64,000 nt of DNA from JACNKV01 sp964422145. Its GTDB lineage: Bacteria > Fidelibacterota > Marinisomatia > Marinisomatales > JACNKV01. The notes under the pieces are model-generated. The model was given only the letters and a program-made list of their open reading frames with translations. It was not told the DNA's origin and did not search any database. Both the position numbers and the translations under genes were made by a program. The stretch spans positions 1 to 64,000 of the forward strand of contig CAYQZV010000002.1 in NCBI GenBank assembly GCA_964422145.1, given 5' to 3'. Positions 44,090 through 52,788 of the stretch are shown piece after piece (positions within the stretch are counted from its first letter, which is position 1; every line of letters begins with the position of its first letter).

Positions 44090-45388
44090 TTAAGTTGAAG
44101 AAAAATATTTGTCTTTTATTACTAAATAATAAATGAAACTAATCGAAGATATAGCAAATGTAAGAATAACTATTAAAGACCTTTTAGGTTTCGACTTTTC
44201 TTCTGGCCGAACAGCTTGATCTAATATTTGAATAGTAGGTGTATCCTTCGCTTCTTGAATTTTTGCTTGTTCATATTCTGGTATAAGGAATTTTAGCAGT
44301 GTGGTTTGAATCTCGACCTCTCTTTTTAATCGCACATACTGTAACCCTAAGATTGGCAAATCAGATAACGTATGAAAAATATCATAACCAACAGATACTG
44401 AATCAGCTGATAACATATTACTATAATTAGTATTTAAAGTATTAAGCGTTTTCTTTAGTCGCTCTATCTCAGGATGCTCATCATTCAGTTTATAGCTTAA
44501 TACATTTAATTGTATTTCTGTTTCCATGATTTGTTGTTTTAAAAAAGCTATGGCCTTTATTCCTTCTTCAATTTGTACTTCTAATGCTACAACGCCATAA
44601 TTTTCCGAAAAACTTCTTAACTCTTCTTCAGCTAATTGTAATTCGTTTTCAGTTTTTATAATTTGGCTTTCTATAAATTTCCTATTATTACTTGCTCTAT
44701 CTGTAGAAAATAAATTAATCATTTTATCAAGCACTACTAAATAATAATTCGCTATTTCATGAACCAACTCTTGATCTTTATCAAATACTTTTATAAAAAT
44801 AGTTCCATCATCATTGATCCCTGAATAAGTATATTCTTTTAGCTGTTTAACCGCTTTCTCTAGATTTTCGGATTCATATTTATGAATTAAATTAAATTTA
44901 TGAACAACCTCCTCAGCAACCGAACGACTCTGTAAAACAGCTAAATACATACTCGATAAAGTTCCAGCATCTCCAAATCCAAAATTTGAGAGAGGTAGTT
45001 GAGACATGATGGAACCAAGTGATAGACCTGCTTCTTCCCTCGGTGGTAAAATAATAGCACTTGCACTATAATATTTGGGTAGCAATAAACTAATTACAAT
45101 TGAAAATACTGTTGTAATAAAAACACCTTTAATAATAAACCATTTATTTCTCAAGATTAACTCTACTAATAAAGCAATAGAATGAATATCTCCTTGTTCA
45201 ATGTTTTTATTTGTATTCTTCTTGTTCATCACCCCATATTTCTTCAAATCGGCGATTCGGTTTCGGAGGGTTTTCTCAGTAACACCGTTTTTGGCTGCGA
45301 TTTCAGCTCGTTTTACCGGGTCATTGATAATCTCCGGATGGTCATTGACTATTTTTAAAATCTTTTGTTCGTGCGGAGTTAATTTCAT
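44090..45388 (-). CDS. Wzz chain-length determinant with an N-terminal helix-turn-helix domain
   Basis: A 432-residue fusion. Residues 1-52 look like a winged-helix or HTH domain (PHEQKILKIVNDHPEIIND, then a second helix pair VTEKTLRNRIADLKKYGVM). Residues 84-103 are the first membrane helix, followed by a periplasmic Wzz domain with coiled-coil segments (about residues 230-330) and a C-terminal helix (VILTFAISSISFIYYLVI). Wzz sets polymer length with the polymerase. The ATG at 45388 has GAGGA at proper spacing, supporting translation of the HTH part. A downstream ATG at codon 54 is also possible. No BY-kinase domain is present. An HTH on Wzz is unusual. Confidence 0.85.
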   Translation of the reverse strand: MKLTPHEQKILKIVNDHPEIINDPVKRAEIAAKNGVTEKTLRNRIADLKKYGVMNKKNTNKNIEQGDIHSIALLVELILRNKWFIIKGVFITTVFSIVISLLLPKYYSASAIILPPREEAGLSLGSIMSQLPLSNFGFGDAGTLSSMYLAVLQSRSVAEEVVHKFNLIHKYESENLEKAVKQLKEYTYSGINDDGTIFIKVFDKDQELVHEIANYYLVVLDKMINLFSTDRASNNRKFIESQIIKTENELQLAEEELRSFSENYGVVALEVQIEEGIKAIAFLKQQIMETEIQLNVLSYKLNDEHPEIERLKKTLNTLNTNYSNMLSADSVSVGYDIFHTLSDLPILGLQYVRLKREVEIQTTLLKFLIPEYEQAKIQEAKDTPTIQILDQAVRPEEKSKPKRSLIVILTFAISSISFIYYLVIKDKYFSST

Positions 45389-45395
45389 ATCATCC

Positions 45396-46598
45396 TCAAT
45401 TCTGTGTTGCCATGAATGTTAGATAAACCGTGGCTATGGATACAATGATTTGTACCGTGGACATATCCCCTAATAAAATACTTTTCATTGTCCTTGGGAC
45501 TACGATAACATCCCCACGTCTAATGATTGTTTCTTGTCCAGTTTCAATGGTACCGTCTTTATGATATACTTTACATCGATTAGGATTCCCATCTGTTGTG
45601 TTTCCACCTGCCATATTGATGTAATCACCTGCTACATATCCAGGGAAAAACTTAAAATTCCCAGGGTTTAATACAAAACCATTGACCATCACTCCTTTTT
45701 CCCATAAAATATCGATAGTATCTCCGGCTAACAAAGTTGTTGTAAATAAATCTTTCGGAAGAACAACCATAAATACTTTCTTTCCATAATCCTTCCGAGT
45801 TATAGAAATACTATTCAGATCAGCTGAGCTTCTAAGCTTCACCCGGCGTTGCAGAAAACTTCCTAAAGTTTCATTGGGTTCAATAATATCATATCCATTC
45901 CCAGTGGATGCCCCCCGAAGAACGACTCCTTCTTTATCGATTTCACCGAAGGGGACGTAAACTTTATCTCCTTCTTGGAACGTCGGGTTTTGATCTAAAT
46001 TACCGTTACGAATAAAATCTAAATAATTAATCGTAAATTGATTACCGTTTTTTCTAGTGATTTTTATTTCATATTCTCTAGCAAACTGGTGAACGCCTTT
46101 ACTTTTACTAAGGACACTTGATAATCTTTGCAATGGGTTTATTCTAACAAATCCCTGCCTGTTGACTGCTCCTATTACTTGGATTAAAAACGTACGGACA
46201 TTCACTAATGCTACTGACACCTTTGCACCGGGATATGCTTCTCTATGAATATAGTCCTCTATTGTTTCTATTGCTCTATTCAACGTTAATCCATTCACAT
46301 GAATCACTCCAACGGATGGAATAAAGACGTCTCCCGTCGGTGTCACCTTTAGCGGGAATGTAATATTCTCACTTGTTAATATGTTGATTCCAAGTTCATC
46401 CCCGGGGCCAAGAATGTATTCATCTGGATCAATTTTCTCTTCCAATGCAAATGATTCTTCAAATGACTGCATCGTTTGCACATCATCGGAAGAAATATCC
46501 AATTGATTAAAATCAAGTCGCCCATATGATTGTCCAAACATCTGAGTAATCAAACTCAATAGGATTGCGGCAATCAATAAAGTGGTGTTTTTATTCAT
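45396..46598 (-). CDS. wza: Polysaccharide export outer-membrane protein (Wza family, SLBB)
   Basis: A 400-residue secreted export channel of the OPX family. A signal peptide (about residues 1-22, ending TQMFGQSY) is followed by the Poly_export domain YILGPGDELGINI, VTPTGDVFIPSVGVIHVNG and GLTLNRAIETI, then SLBB-like repeats (QVIGAVNRQGFVRINP and MVNGFVLNPGNFKFFPGY). A C-terminal hydrophobic helix (TVQIIVSIATVYLTFMATQ) resembles the amphipathic outer-membrane helix of Wza. No lipobox cysteine is seen at the cleavage site, so it may not be a lipoprotein. It precedes wzz by eight bases and follows rfbB by 20 bases. Confidence 0.9.
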   Translation of the reverse strand: MNKNTTLLIAAILLSLITQMFGQSYGRLDFNQLDISSDDVQTMQSFEESFALEEKIDPDEYILGPGDELGINILTSENITFPLKVTPTGDVFIPSVGVIHVNGLTLNRAIETIEDYIHREAYPGAKVSVALVNVRTFLIQVIGAVNRQGFVRINPLQRLSSVLSKSKGVHQFAREYEIKITRKNGNQFTINYLDFIRNGNLDQNPTFQEGDKVYVPFGEIDKEGVVLRGASTGNGYDIIEPNETLGSFLQRRVKLRSSADLNSISITRKDYGKKVFMVVLPKDLFTTTLLAGDTIDILWEKGVMVNGFVLNPGNFKFFPGYVAGDYINMAGGNTTDGNPNRCKVYHKDGTIETGQETIIRRGDVIVVPRTMKSILLGDMSTVQIIVSIATVYLTFMATQN

Positions 46599-46617
46599 AT
46601 TTCATTTCACTTGTTAA

Positions 46618-47682
46618 TTATTTAAGGACTCCTAATCGATCTTGTTGATAGGTGTCATTTTGGATAGCCTTCCACCAAGATTGATTATCAAGATACCATT
46701 GAATTGTTTCTTGTATTCCGGTTTTAAAAGATTCTTTAGGTTCCCATCCTAATTCATTCTTTATTTTGGCAGCGTTTATAGCATATCTAAAATCATGACC
46801 CGGTCTATCGGTGACAAACGTGATTAAGTCACGATAGGATTCTGCAGATTTTCTTGGATACATTTCATCGAGAAGCGTACAAATGGTATTTACGATTTCT
46901 ATGTTTTGAATCTCATTGTTTCCACCGATATTATACGTTTCACCAATTTTACCTTGCTGAATAACAGTGTTTACCGCATCGCAATGATCCTTGACATATA
47001 GCCAGTCACGAACATTCTCTCCCGTTCCATAAACCGGCAATGATTTTTCTGCTAAGCAATTTAGAATCATCAGCGGAATTAATTTTTCCGGAAATTGGAG
47101 TGGTCCGTAATTATTTGAGCAATTCGAGATTGTCACAGGGAGTTCAAATGTCCGATGCCACGCTCTGACCAAATGATCTGAGGAGGCTTTTGATGCAGAA
47201 TACGGTGAACTAGGATCGTATGGCGTGGTTTCTTCAAAAAACCCTTCTGCACCCAAACTACCATACACTTCATCCGTGGATATATGATGGAATCGAAACT
47301 GTGTTTTTTCCGATGAGGATAAAGAAGTAAAATGTTTCAAGGATTCAGATAATAGAATATAAGTTCCCAGAATATTGGTTTGGATAAATTCTCCCGGGCC
47401 ATCGATGGAACGATCCACATGACTCTCTGCTGCAAAATGAACTATATAATTAGGACGGTATTCAGAAAATATTCTATTTACTAACTCAAAATCACAGATA
47501 TCTCCTTGAATAAATCGATATCGGTCATCTTGTTGATATTTCATCAAATTCTGAGGATTACCAGCATAGGTTAATTTATCAAGATTTATAACGGTTTCAG
47601 CAAGACGATTCTCCAATAAATAGGCGACGAAATTTGAACCGATAAATCCGCTTCCGCCAGTAATAAAAAATGTTTTACTCAT
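46618..47682 (-). CDS. rfbB: dTDP-glucose 4,6-dehydratase
   Basis: RfbB makes dTDP-4-keto-6-deoxyglucose from dTDP-glucose. The extended SDR fold has TGGSGFIGSNFVAYLL at the N-terminus, Thr136-Asp137-Glu138 in STDEVYG, and Tyr161/Lys165 in YSASKASSDH, which form the catalytic core. The 354-residue length is typical. rfbA and rfbD, which would supply dTDP-glucose and complete dTDP-rhamnose, are not in the window. With rfbC present, the product could be dTDP-rhamnose or another deoxysugar. The end of rfbC overlaps this start by eight bases. Confidence 0.95.
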   Translation of the reverse strand: MSKTFFITGGSGFIGSNFVAYLLENRLAETVINLDKLTYAGNPQNLMKYQQDDRYRFIQGDICDFELVNRIFSEYRPNYIVHFAAESHVDRSIDGPGEFIQTNILGTYILLSESLKHFTSLSSSEKTQFRFHHISTDEVYGSLGAEGFFEETTPYDPSSPYSASKASSDHLVRAWHRTFELPVTISNCSNNYGPLQFPEKLIPLMILNCLAEKSLPVYGTGENVRDWLYVKDHCDAVNTVIQQGKIGETYNIGGNNEIQNIEIVNTICTLLDEMYPRKSAESYRDLITFVTDRPGHDFRYAINAAKIKNELGWEPKESFKTGIQETIQWYLDNQSWWKAIQNDTYQQDRLGVLK

Positions 47683-48241
47683 TTTTCCCTCTATAAAGCG
47701 GTAAATAGTTTTTGTTTATATCTTTCAGTAGAAGAAGGTTATCATCCTTGTTAGATAAATTTGGCTTACTAACTTTCCAATCTATTCCTATAATTGGATC
47801 ATCCCACTTTACACCATATTCATCCTCCGGATGATAATATTCCGTACATTTATATTGAAAAAGAGCCGTCTCTGAAAGGACAGAATATCCATGTGCAAAT
47901 CCTTCCGGGATATACATCATTTGATGATTCTTATCCGAGAGCTCTGCTGCAAAATATTTTCCAAATGTGGGGGAACCCCTACTGATATCCACAGCTACAT
48001 CCAGCACAACTCCTTGAGCGACTTTAACCAGTTTCCCTTGAGGATAATTCAGCTGATAATGTAATCCGCGTAAACAATTTTTCGTGGAAAATGCTTGATT
48101 GTCCTGAACAAACGTGACCGTAAGCCCCATCTCCTGGAATGTGCTCTTTCTATAACTTTCAAGGAAATATCCTCTTTCATCCCCATGGACTTTGGGTTTT
48201 ATCAGCAAAACGCCATTCAGTGATGTTTTTTCAATGATCAT
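47675..48241 (-). CDS. rfbC: dTDP-4-dehydrorhamnose 3,5-epimerase
   Basis: Cupin-fold epimerase of the dTDP-L-rhamnose pathway, 188 residues. Visible are DERGYFLESYRKSTF, FVQDNQAFSTKNCLRGLHYQ with the active-site histidine, GKLVKVAQGVVLDVAVDIS, and IPEGFAHGYSVLSETALFQY. It follows ugd with a four-base overlap (ATGA) and overlaps rfbB. A strict 3-epimerase making another deoxysugar is possible, but the length favours RfbC. Confidence 0.94.
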   Translation of the reverse strand: MIIEKTSLNGVLLIKPKVHGDERGYFLESYRKSTFQEMGLTVTFVQDNQAFSTKNCLRGLHYQLNYPQGKLVKVAQGVVLDVAVDISRGSPTFGKYFAAELSDKNHQMMYIPEGFAHGYSVLSETALFQYKCTEYYHPEDEYGVKWDDPIIGIDWKVSKPNLSNKDDNLLLLKDINKNYLPLYRGKNE

Positions 48242-49554
48242 TTCACACCGTACATATTTCCAACATTATCAAAGGTAAATCCATTGGCATGCATCGTTTT
48301 AACACTTAATATATTTCTTGTATCCAATACTACGGGATGCTTCATCAACGATTTTAATTTGAGGATATTTAAACCGCGGAATTCATTCCATTCTGTCATG
48401 ATGACCATCCCATCAGCTTTCTCAACTGCTTCTTCCCAGGAATCAACATACTGAAGATCAGGGAATTGTTTTTTCATATTCTCAGCGGCAATCGGATCGT
48501 AAGCTTTAATGATTGCACCTTCTTTTCGCAATGCTTCTATCATCGGAATCGAAGCTGATTCACGGATATCATCAGTTTGCGGTTTAAATGATAAACCCAA
48601 AACAGCAATAGTTTTTCCGTTAAATCCTTGGGTCAGTGATCTAAACTTATCCACCATGCGTTGTTTTTGAAGGTCATTCGTTTGAATCGCGGCTTCAATA
48701 GTTCGTATGGGAACACCCATTTTTTCTGCAGTTTTTGCTAATGCGTGTGTGTCTTTCGGAAAGCATGAGCCGCCGTAACCCGGACCAGGATGTAAAAATT
48801 TTGGACTGATCCGGCCATCGATACCCATTGCTTTCGCAACTTCATGCACATTTGCTTTCATCACTTCGCACAAATTAGCAATCTCATTGATGTAGCTGAT
48901 CTTTAAAGCTAAAAATGCATTACTTGCATATTTGATCATCTCAGCCGTTTCTATATTGGTGTGAATCATTGGAGTTTCATTGATATAGAGCGGCCGATAT
49001 ACTTCCTGCATCATTTCAAATGCCTTGGCAGATTCCGTCCCAATCACCACTCGGTCAGGCCACAGGAAATCTTTTACGGCGGATCCTTCACGCAGAAACT
49101 CCGGATTAGACACATAATGAAACGTATAATCGCTTAAGTTTTTCTGACGAATAATTTCACTGATCTCATTTCCGGTCCCAATCGGAACTGTGCTTTTTGT
49201 ACAAATTACTTTATCGCTGTTTAGATTTTCACCGATCATTTCTGCCACAGCTCTTACCGCTGAAAGATCTGCTTCACCGAAATCGCTCTGCGGTGTCCCA
49301 ACAGCAATGAAAACCACATCAGCATCTTGAATTGATTGCTCAACTTCGGTTGTAAATGATAACCGGTTTGCCTGAACATTTCTGTCCACTATTTCTTTCA
49401 GCCCGGGCTCATAAATTGGGATTATCCCTTGATTCAATGAGTTGATTTTCTCTTTGTCTAAGTCGGCACAAACCACTTGATGACCAAAATCTGATATTCC
49501 GGCTCCGCTGACCAATCCCACATAGCCCGTGCCGATAAATGTAATTTTTTTCAT
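48238..49554 (-). CDS. ugd: UDP-glucose 6-dehydrogenase
   Basis: Oxidises UDP-glucose to UDP-glucuronate. The 438-residue protein has a Rossmann motif FIGTGYVGLVSGAGI, AVGTPQS, STVPIGTG, the substrate-binding SNPEFLREGSAVKDFL, and catalytic Cys264 in GPGYGGSCFPKDT, followed by FKPQTDDIRESASI. The close match in these segments favours UDP-glucose over UDP-ManNAc as substrate, although the latter family is related. UDP-glucuronate would give an acidic polymer (inference). It is the first gene of the - strand half of the capsule locus and has no clear ribosome site. Confidence 0.93.
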   Translation of the reverse strand: MKKITFIGTGYVGLVSGAGISDFGHQVVCADLDKEKINSLNQGIIPIYEPGLKEIVDRNVQANRLSFTTEVEQSIQDADVVFIAVGTPQSDFGEADLSAVRAVAEMIGENLNSDKVICTKSTVPIGTGNEISEIIRQKNLSDYTFHYVSNPEFLREGSAVKDFLWPDRVVIGTESAKAFEMMQEVYRPLYINETPMIHTNIETAEMIKYASNAFLALKISYINEIANLCEVMKANVHEVAKAMGIDGRISPKFLHPGPGYGGSCFPKDTHALAKTAEKMGVPIRTIEAAIQTNDLQKQRMVDKFRSLTQGFNGKTIAVLGLSFKPQTDDIRESASIPMIEALRKEGAIIKAYDPIAAENMKKQFPDLQYVDSWEEAVEKADGMVIMTEWNEFRGLNILKLKSLMKHPVVLDTRNILSVKTMHANGFTFDNVGNMYGVK

Positions 49555-49665
49555 AGTATAATTTGCAAATTTTTTATGAAGTTAATGGAAAAGTATTTTT
49601 ATTAACATTTACGGATTATCTTTATTGAAAAACAGTAAACTTTTTCAAACTGATTGAATATAACC

Positions 49666-49712
49666 CCGTAAAATACAACCCATTAATTATATAATAAAAA
49701 GGGTTGTTACGG
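49666..49712 (-). terminator. Candidate terminator hairpin at the end of the vWA gene
   Basis: ACAACCC (49675-49681) pairs with GGGTTGT (49701-49707), and the stem extends past a four-base bulge with CCGTA (49666-49670) and TACGG (49708-49712), giving 12 pairs around a 19-base AT-rich loop. The stem includes the vWA stop codon. It would separate the vWA operon from ugd. There is no long T-run immediately after it. Confidence 0.4.
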
Positions 49713-51794
49713 TAATCCGATTCTGCGTCTGATACCCCATTCCAAGGTTAATAAGACCAATAGAATAACAAACAGCCACATGCTCTTGGTCAAATCTAAT
49801 TCTGTTCTTCGGTTTTCTTTTATGAATGTGTTTTGGATATGTTCCAATACGTGTGGCCGTGATTCCCATGGATAAAATTGTCCCTTGGACTGTTTCGCTA
49901 TTGATGATAAAAGCTCTTCATTCAATGATACGTTATTTAACTCAATCTGACTTTGTAAAACGGTAAATAGTCCGGTTTGTTCAGAGATTGTCGCCCCATC
50001 TTCAAAAATCAATACATATTGATATTGTCCGGGATTTGATGCCCATAATTGTCCTTCCCAGCGTTCTCGAACAGGATTATAGTGAAGCGGTGTAGAATTT
50101 ACCTTTTGTTCATCTTTATATACCGTTATAGCAGCTTTAGATGTATGAGACGTTTTTCCCAGACGATTCCCGCTAACCTGGATCAATTCCCCTTGCTGAT
50201 ATATCTCTTTGTTTAACCGGAAATACATATCCTTATCGCCCTGAGTTCTCATCAGCCAAGAAAACAGTCCTGTCCAAAGCACTTGAGCTAATTCTGTATT
50301 TGCACTACCGGTCATCTTGTAATACACTTTATAAAAATCGGGTGATGTCCAAAGGATGGTTCGAAAACCGTCAACATCGTCTAATAATAATAACGGCGCA
50401 TCCTGATGTGCAGAGAACGAAAGGACTTTGGCTGTCTTCGAATCACTTTCTACCAAAACCGGAATGGAAAGCGGCGGAAGTTCTGTTTGATCAACAGAAG
50501 AAAATAAAATGTCCTTTTCTCCCATCAAAGCTTTTGAATTGATTTCATCGGTAAAATACCACAGGACTTCTTCCTCCATCACCTGTTTGCTGTCAGATAT
50601 TCTGAAGAACGGATACATTGTTTTCGCATTTTTTTCGTTTAAATCAGGTCCCATGATCCACGCAAGCGAGGATTTTTGAGCACTTAATTTTTTGGCAAAT
50701 ATTCTCTGCCATGTGGATGTTAAAGTTTGTGTCGGAAAATTATCCAGGATAATCAGATCATAAGGTGTTTCCCAAAAGGATTTTAAGTCCGGTCTGAATT
50801 TATTCCCAAACTGAATGTAGTGATCAAGTTGGATTCGATCCATCTTTCGTATAATTTGTTTAACTACCTGCGTATTAAAACATGGAGATCCTGTTAATAA
50901 TGCAACGCGATATTTGTCTTTTAACACTGTGATGGAAAAACTTTGTCGATTATTCTCAACATTGACTTCTTCCTTAAACGAAGAGACCTTGACTTGATAC
51001 GCTTGTTTACCCATCGTTTCAGGTTTGAATCGAAACCGGACATCCGTATTTGCCGCGTTCCCCTGAACGGAGACAAATCGCGATCCGATCATTTTATCTC
51101 CTGACAAAAGAGTCACATTAACCCGACCGGATTTTTCTCCTTGTACGGTGATACCAACTTTGGCTTCGACCATTTCACCTTTGATCGCCACTGTAGGGAC
51201 ATCGATGGAATTAATGGTAACATCCACCAGCGAGGATATTTCTCCGATACCAATGATGTAAATCGGTCTGTTGATATCTGAGATCAGTTGTGTGGGGTCA
51301 ATGCCCTGCGTGACCTGACCATCGGTGATGATGATACTTCCGGTTAGTTCAGATTCATTATCTTTTATGTGCCGGATCACATTTCCAATATCAGTGGTTG
51401 AACCTGAGGCATCTAAGTTGTTTTTAAACACATGAACATTATCAGCAAATTGGTAAGTTGATAAATCAATGCCCTCCTCTTCAATCTGCTGCTGAAGATC
51501 TGCAATACCCATATTGATCGAATTCAATGTATTCGATTTTTGATTCCCAACACTCATTGAATTATCTAAATATAGATTCCATCCGAGTGTTTTAGATTGT
51601 GAGTAGTTCCGAATAAAGATCGGATGCAGCAGACTTCCGATCAGTAAAAGAAAAATTAACCCGCGAAAAATGATGGGATAAGCAGAATGTTTTTGATTTT
51701 TATATGAGATCAGATTCCATATAATTAGAACAGAAGCCGCGAGTAACAGCCACCAAAACCATGCATCGGTATTGTTTTGTAGTTGTAAATCCAT
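49707..51794 (-). CDS. Membrane-anchored protein with vWA-like domain, function unknown
   Basis: A 695-residue protein with two N-terminal helices (about 11-30 and 40-60) and one C-terminal helix followed by EWGIRRRIGLP, an architecture known from BatA-like and glutamine-amidotransferase-like membrane proteins. The N-terminal domain has a MIDAS-type LDNSMSVG (D77-x-S79-x-S81) and IITDGQVTQG, consistent with a von Willebrand A fold. Middle segments (ALLTGSPCFNTQVVKQI and LIILDNFPTQTL) resemble a class I glutamine-amidotransferase-like domain without the classic catalytic triad that I can confirm. The gene ends one base from tsaD in the same direction; no partner is obvious. Confidence 0.68.
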   Translation of the reverse strand: MDLQLQNNTDAWFWWLLLAASVLIIWNLISYKNQKHSAYPIIFRGLIFLLLIGSLLHPIFIRNYSQSKTLGWNLYLDNSMSVGNQKSNTLNSINMGIADLQQQIEEEGIDLSTYQFADNVHVFKNNLDASGSTTDIGNVIRHIKDNESELTGSIIITDGQVTQGIDPTQLISDINRPIYIIGIGEISSLVDVTINSIDVPTVAIKGEMVEAKVGITVQGEKSGRVNVTLLSGDKMIGSRFVSVQGNAANTDVRFRFKPETMGKQAYQVKVSSFKEEVNVENNRQSFSITVLKDKYRVALLTGSPCFNTQVVKQIIRKMDRIQLDHYIQFGNKFRPDLKSFWETPYDLIILDNFPTQTLTSTWQRIFAKKLSAQKSSLAWIMGPDLNEKNAKTMYPFFRISDSKQVMEEEVLWYFTDEINSKALMGEKDILFSSVDQTELPPLSIPVLVESDSKTAKVLSFSAHQDAPLLLLDDVDGFRTILWTSPDFYKVYYKMTGSANTELAQVLWTGLFSWLMRTQGDKDMYFRLNKEIYQQGELIQVSGNRLGKTSHTSKAAITVYKDEQKVNSTPLHYNPVRERWEGQLWASNPGQYQYVLIFEDGATISEQTGLFTVLQSQIELNNVSLNEELLSSIAKQSKGQFYPWESRPHVLEHIQNTFIKENRRTELDLTKSMWLFVILLVLLTLEWGIRRRIGLP

Positions 51795-51795
51795 A

Positions 51796-52788
51796 TTAAA
51801 GCAGTTTCATATTCGGATCAATTCCAAAATGAATGGCAGTCGATTGCCCCGCTTTTAATTTCAGTTCTCCGAGAAACGCAATCATCGCTGCGTTATCCGT
51901 GCAATAACTTAAATCTGGGAAAATGACTCGAGTATCGGTCAGTTTTTCCAAAATCGCCTCCCGGAGCGGTTGATTTGCTGCAACTCCTCCAGCGATAACA
52001 CATGTATTCACATCAGCATGCCGAACAGCAATCGCCAATTTTTCTGACAAGACATCAACGATAGCCATTTGGTAACTTGCTGTGACATCCTTTTTCGAAA
52101 TATCGGCAGATGTTTCATCAAAATCATCCATATAATATAGCAGGGATGTTTTCAACCCGCTGAAGCTAAACTCAAACGAATCTTTTGTCATGAATGAGCG
52201 CGGAAATTTCACGGCGCTTGGATTTCCACCCACCGCAAATTTTTGGATCGCAGGTCCTCCAGGATATCCCAACCCTAAAATCCTTGCTCCTTTATCAAAT
52301 GCTTCTCCTGCTGCATCGTCCAATGTTTCACCCATTAACACATAATCTCCGATTTGCTGTACGTTCCAAAGCTGTGTGTGACCGCCTGAAACCAGCAGAC
52401 ACACAAACGGATATTCTAACGTCGGATCCGCGAGAAAGTTCGCAAAAATATGGGCTTCCAAATGGTTCACGCCGATGATAGGGATGTTCAATCCCTGGGC
52501 TAAACCTTTTGCAAAACACACACCCGTCAGTAATGCTCCGGCCAAACCCGGTCCTTGAGTGACTGCAATCCCTTCGATGTCGGGTAAAGAAAGTCCCACG
52601 TCGGAAATAGCTTGATCAACAAGTGAGTTGAGCCACAGCTCGTGTTCGCGGGAGGCGAGCTCAGGAACAACACCGCCGTAAAGCTGGTGCACAGATTGAG
52701 AACTGATCTTACTGGAAAGAATTACACCATCTTTGCAGATGGATGCAGCCGTTTCATCGCAAGAGGTCTCAATGCCAAGGACAATCAA
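51796..52788 (-). CDS. tsaD: tRNA N6-threonylcarbamoyladenosine synthase, TsaD
   Basis: TsaD transfers the threonylcarbamoyl group to A37 of ANN-decoding tRNAs. The ASKHA-fold protein has VLGIETSCDETAAS at the N-terminus, VTQGPGLAGALLTGV, the iron-binding NHLEAHIFANFL and LLVSGGHTQL, FSFSGLKTSLL, and IAGGVAANQPLRE. I place the start at TTG 52788: it overlaps the stop of the YbbR gene (TTGA), has GGAGG just upstream, and matches the family N-terminus. The open frame continues to 52842 inside that gene, which is rejected. The length of about 330 residues is typical. Confidence 0.95.
   Translation of the reverse strand: MIVLGIETSCDETAASICKDGVILSSKISSQSVHQLYGGVVPELASREHELWLNSLVDQAISDVGLSLPDIEGIAVTQGPGLAGALLTGVCFAKGLAQGLNIPIIGVNHLEAHIFANFLADPTLEYPFVCLLVSGGHTQLWNVQQIGDYVLMGETLDDAAGEAFDKGARILGLGYPGGPAIQKFAVGGNPSAVKFPRSFMTKDSFEFSFSGLKTSLLYYMDDFDETSADISKKDVTASYQMAIVDVLSEKLAIAVRHADVNTCVIAGGVAANQPLREAILEKLTDTRVIFPDLSYCTDNAAMIAFLGELKLKAGQSTAIHFGIDPNMKLL

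Larger units (their letters stand above)
34248..49554. other. Capsule/exopolysaccharide biosynthesis locus (Wzx/Wzy pathway), two converging halves
   Basis: The + strand half (possible leader ORF, sugar-1-phosphate transferase, wzi) meets the - strand half (ugd, rfbC, rfbB, wza, HTH-wzz, flippase, polymerase candidate, GT4, propeller, GT2, wecB) at 37362/37364. UDP-glucuronate, UDP-ManNAc and a dTDP-6-deoxysugar are the predicted precursors. The segment of about 38.4-45.4 kb is visibly richer in A and T than the flanking housekeeping genes, which suggests that the serotype-determining centre was acquired or exchanged as a block. rfbA, rfbD and a BY-kinase are absent from the window. Confidence 0.75.
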
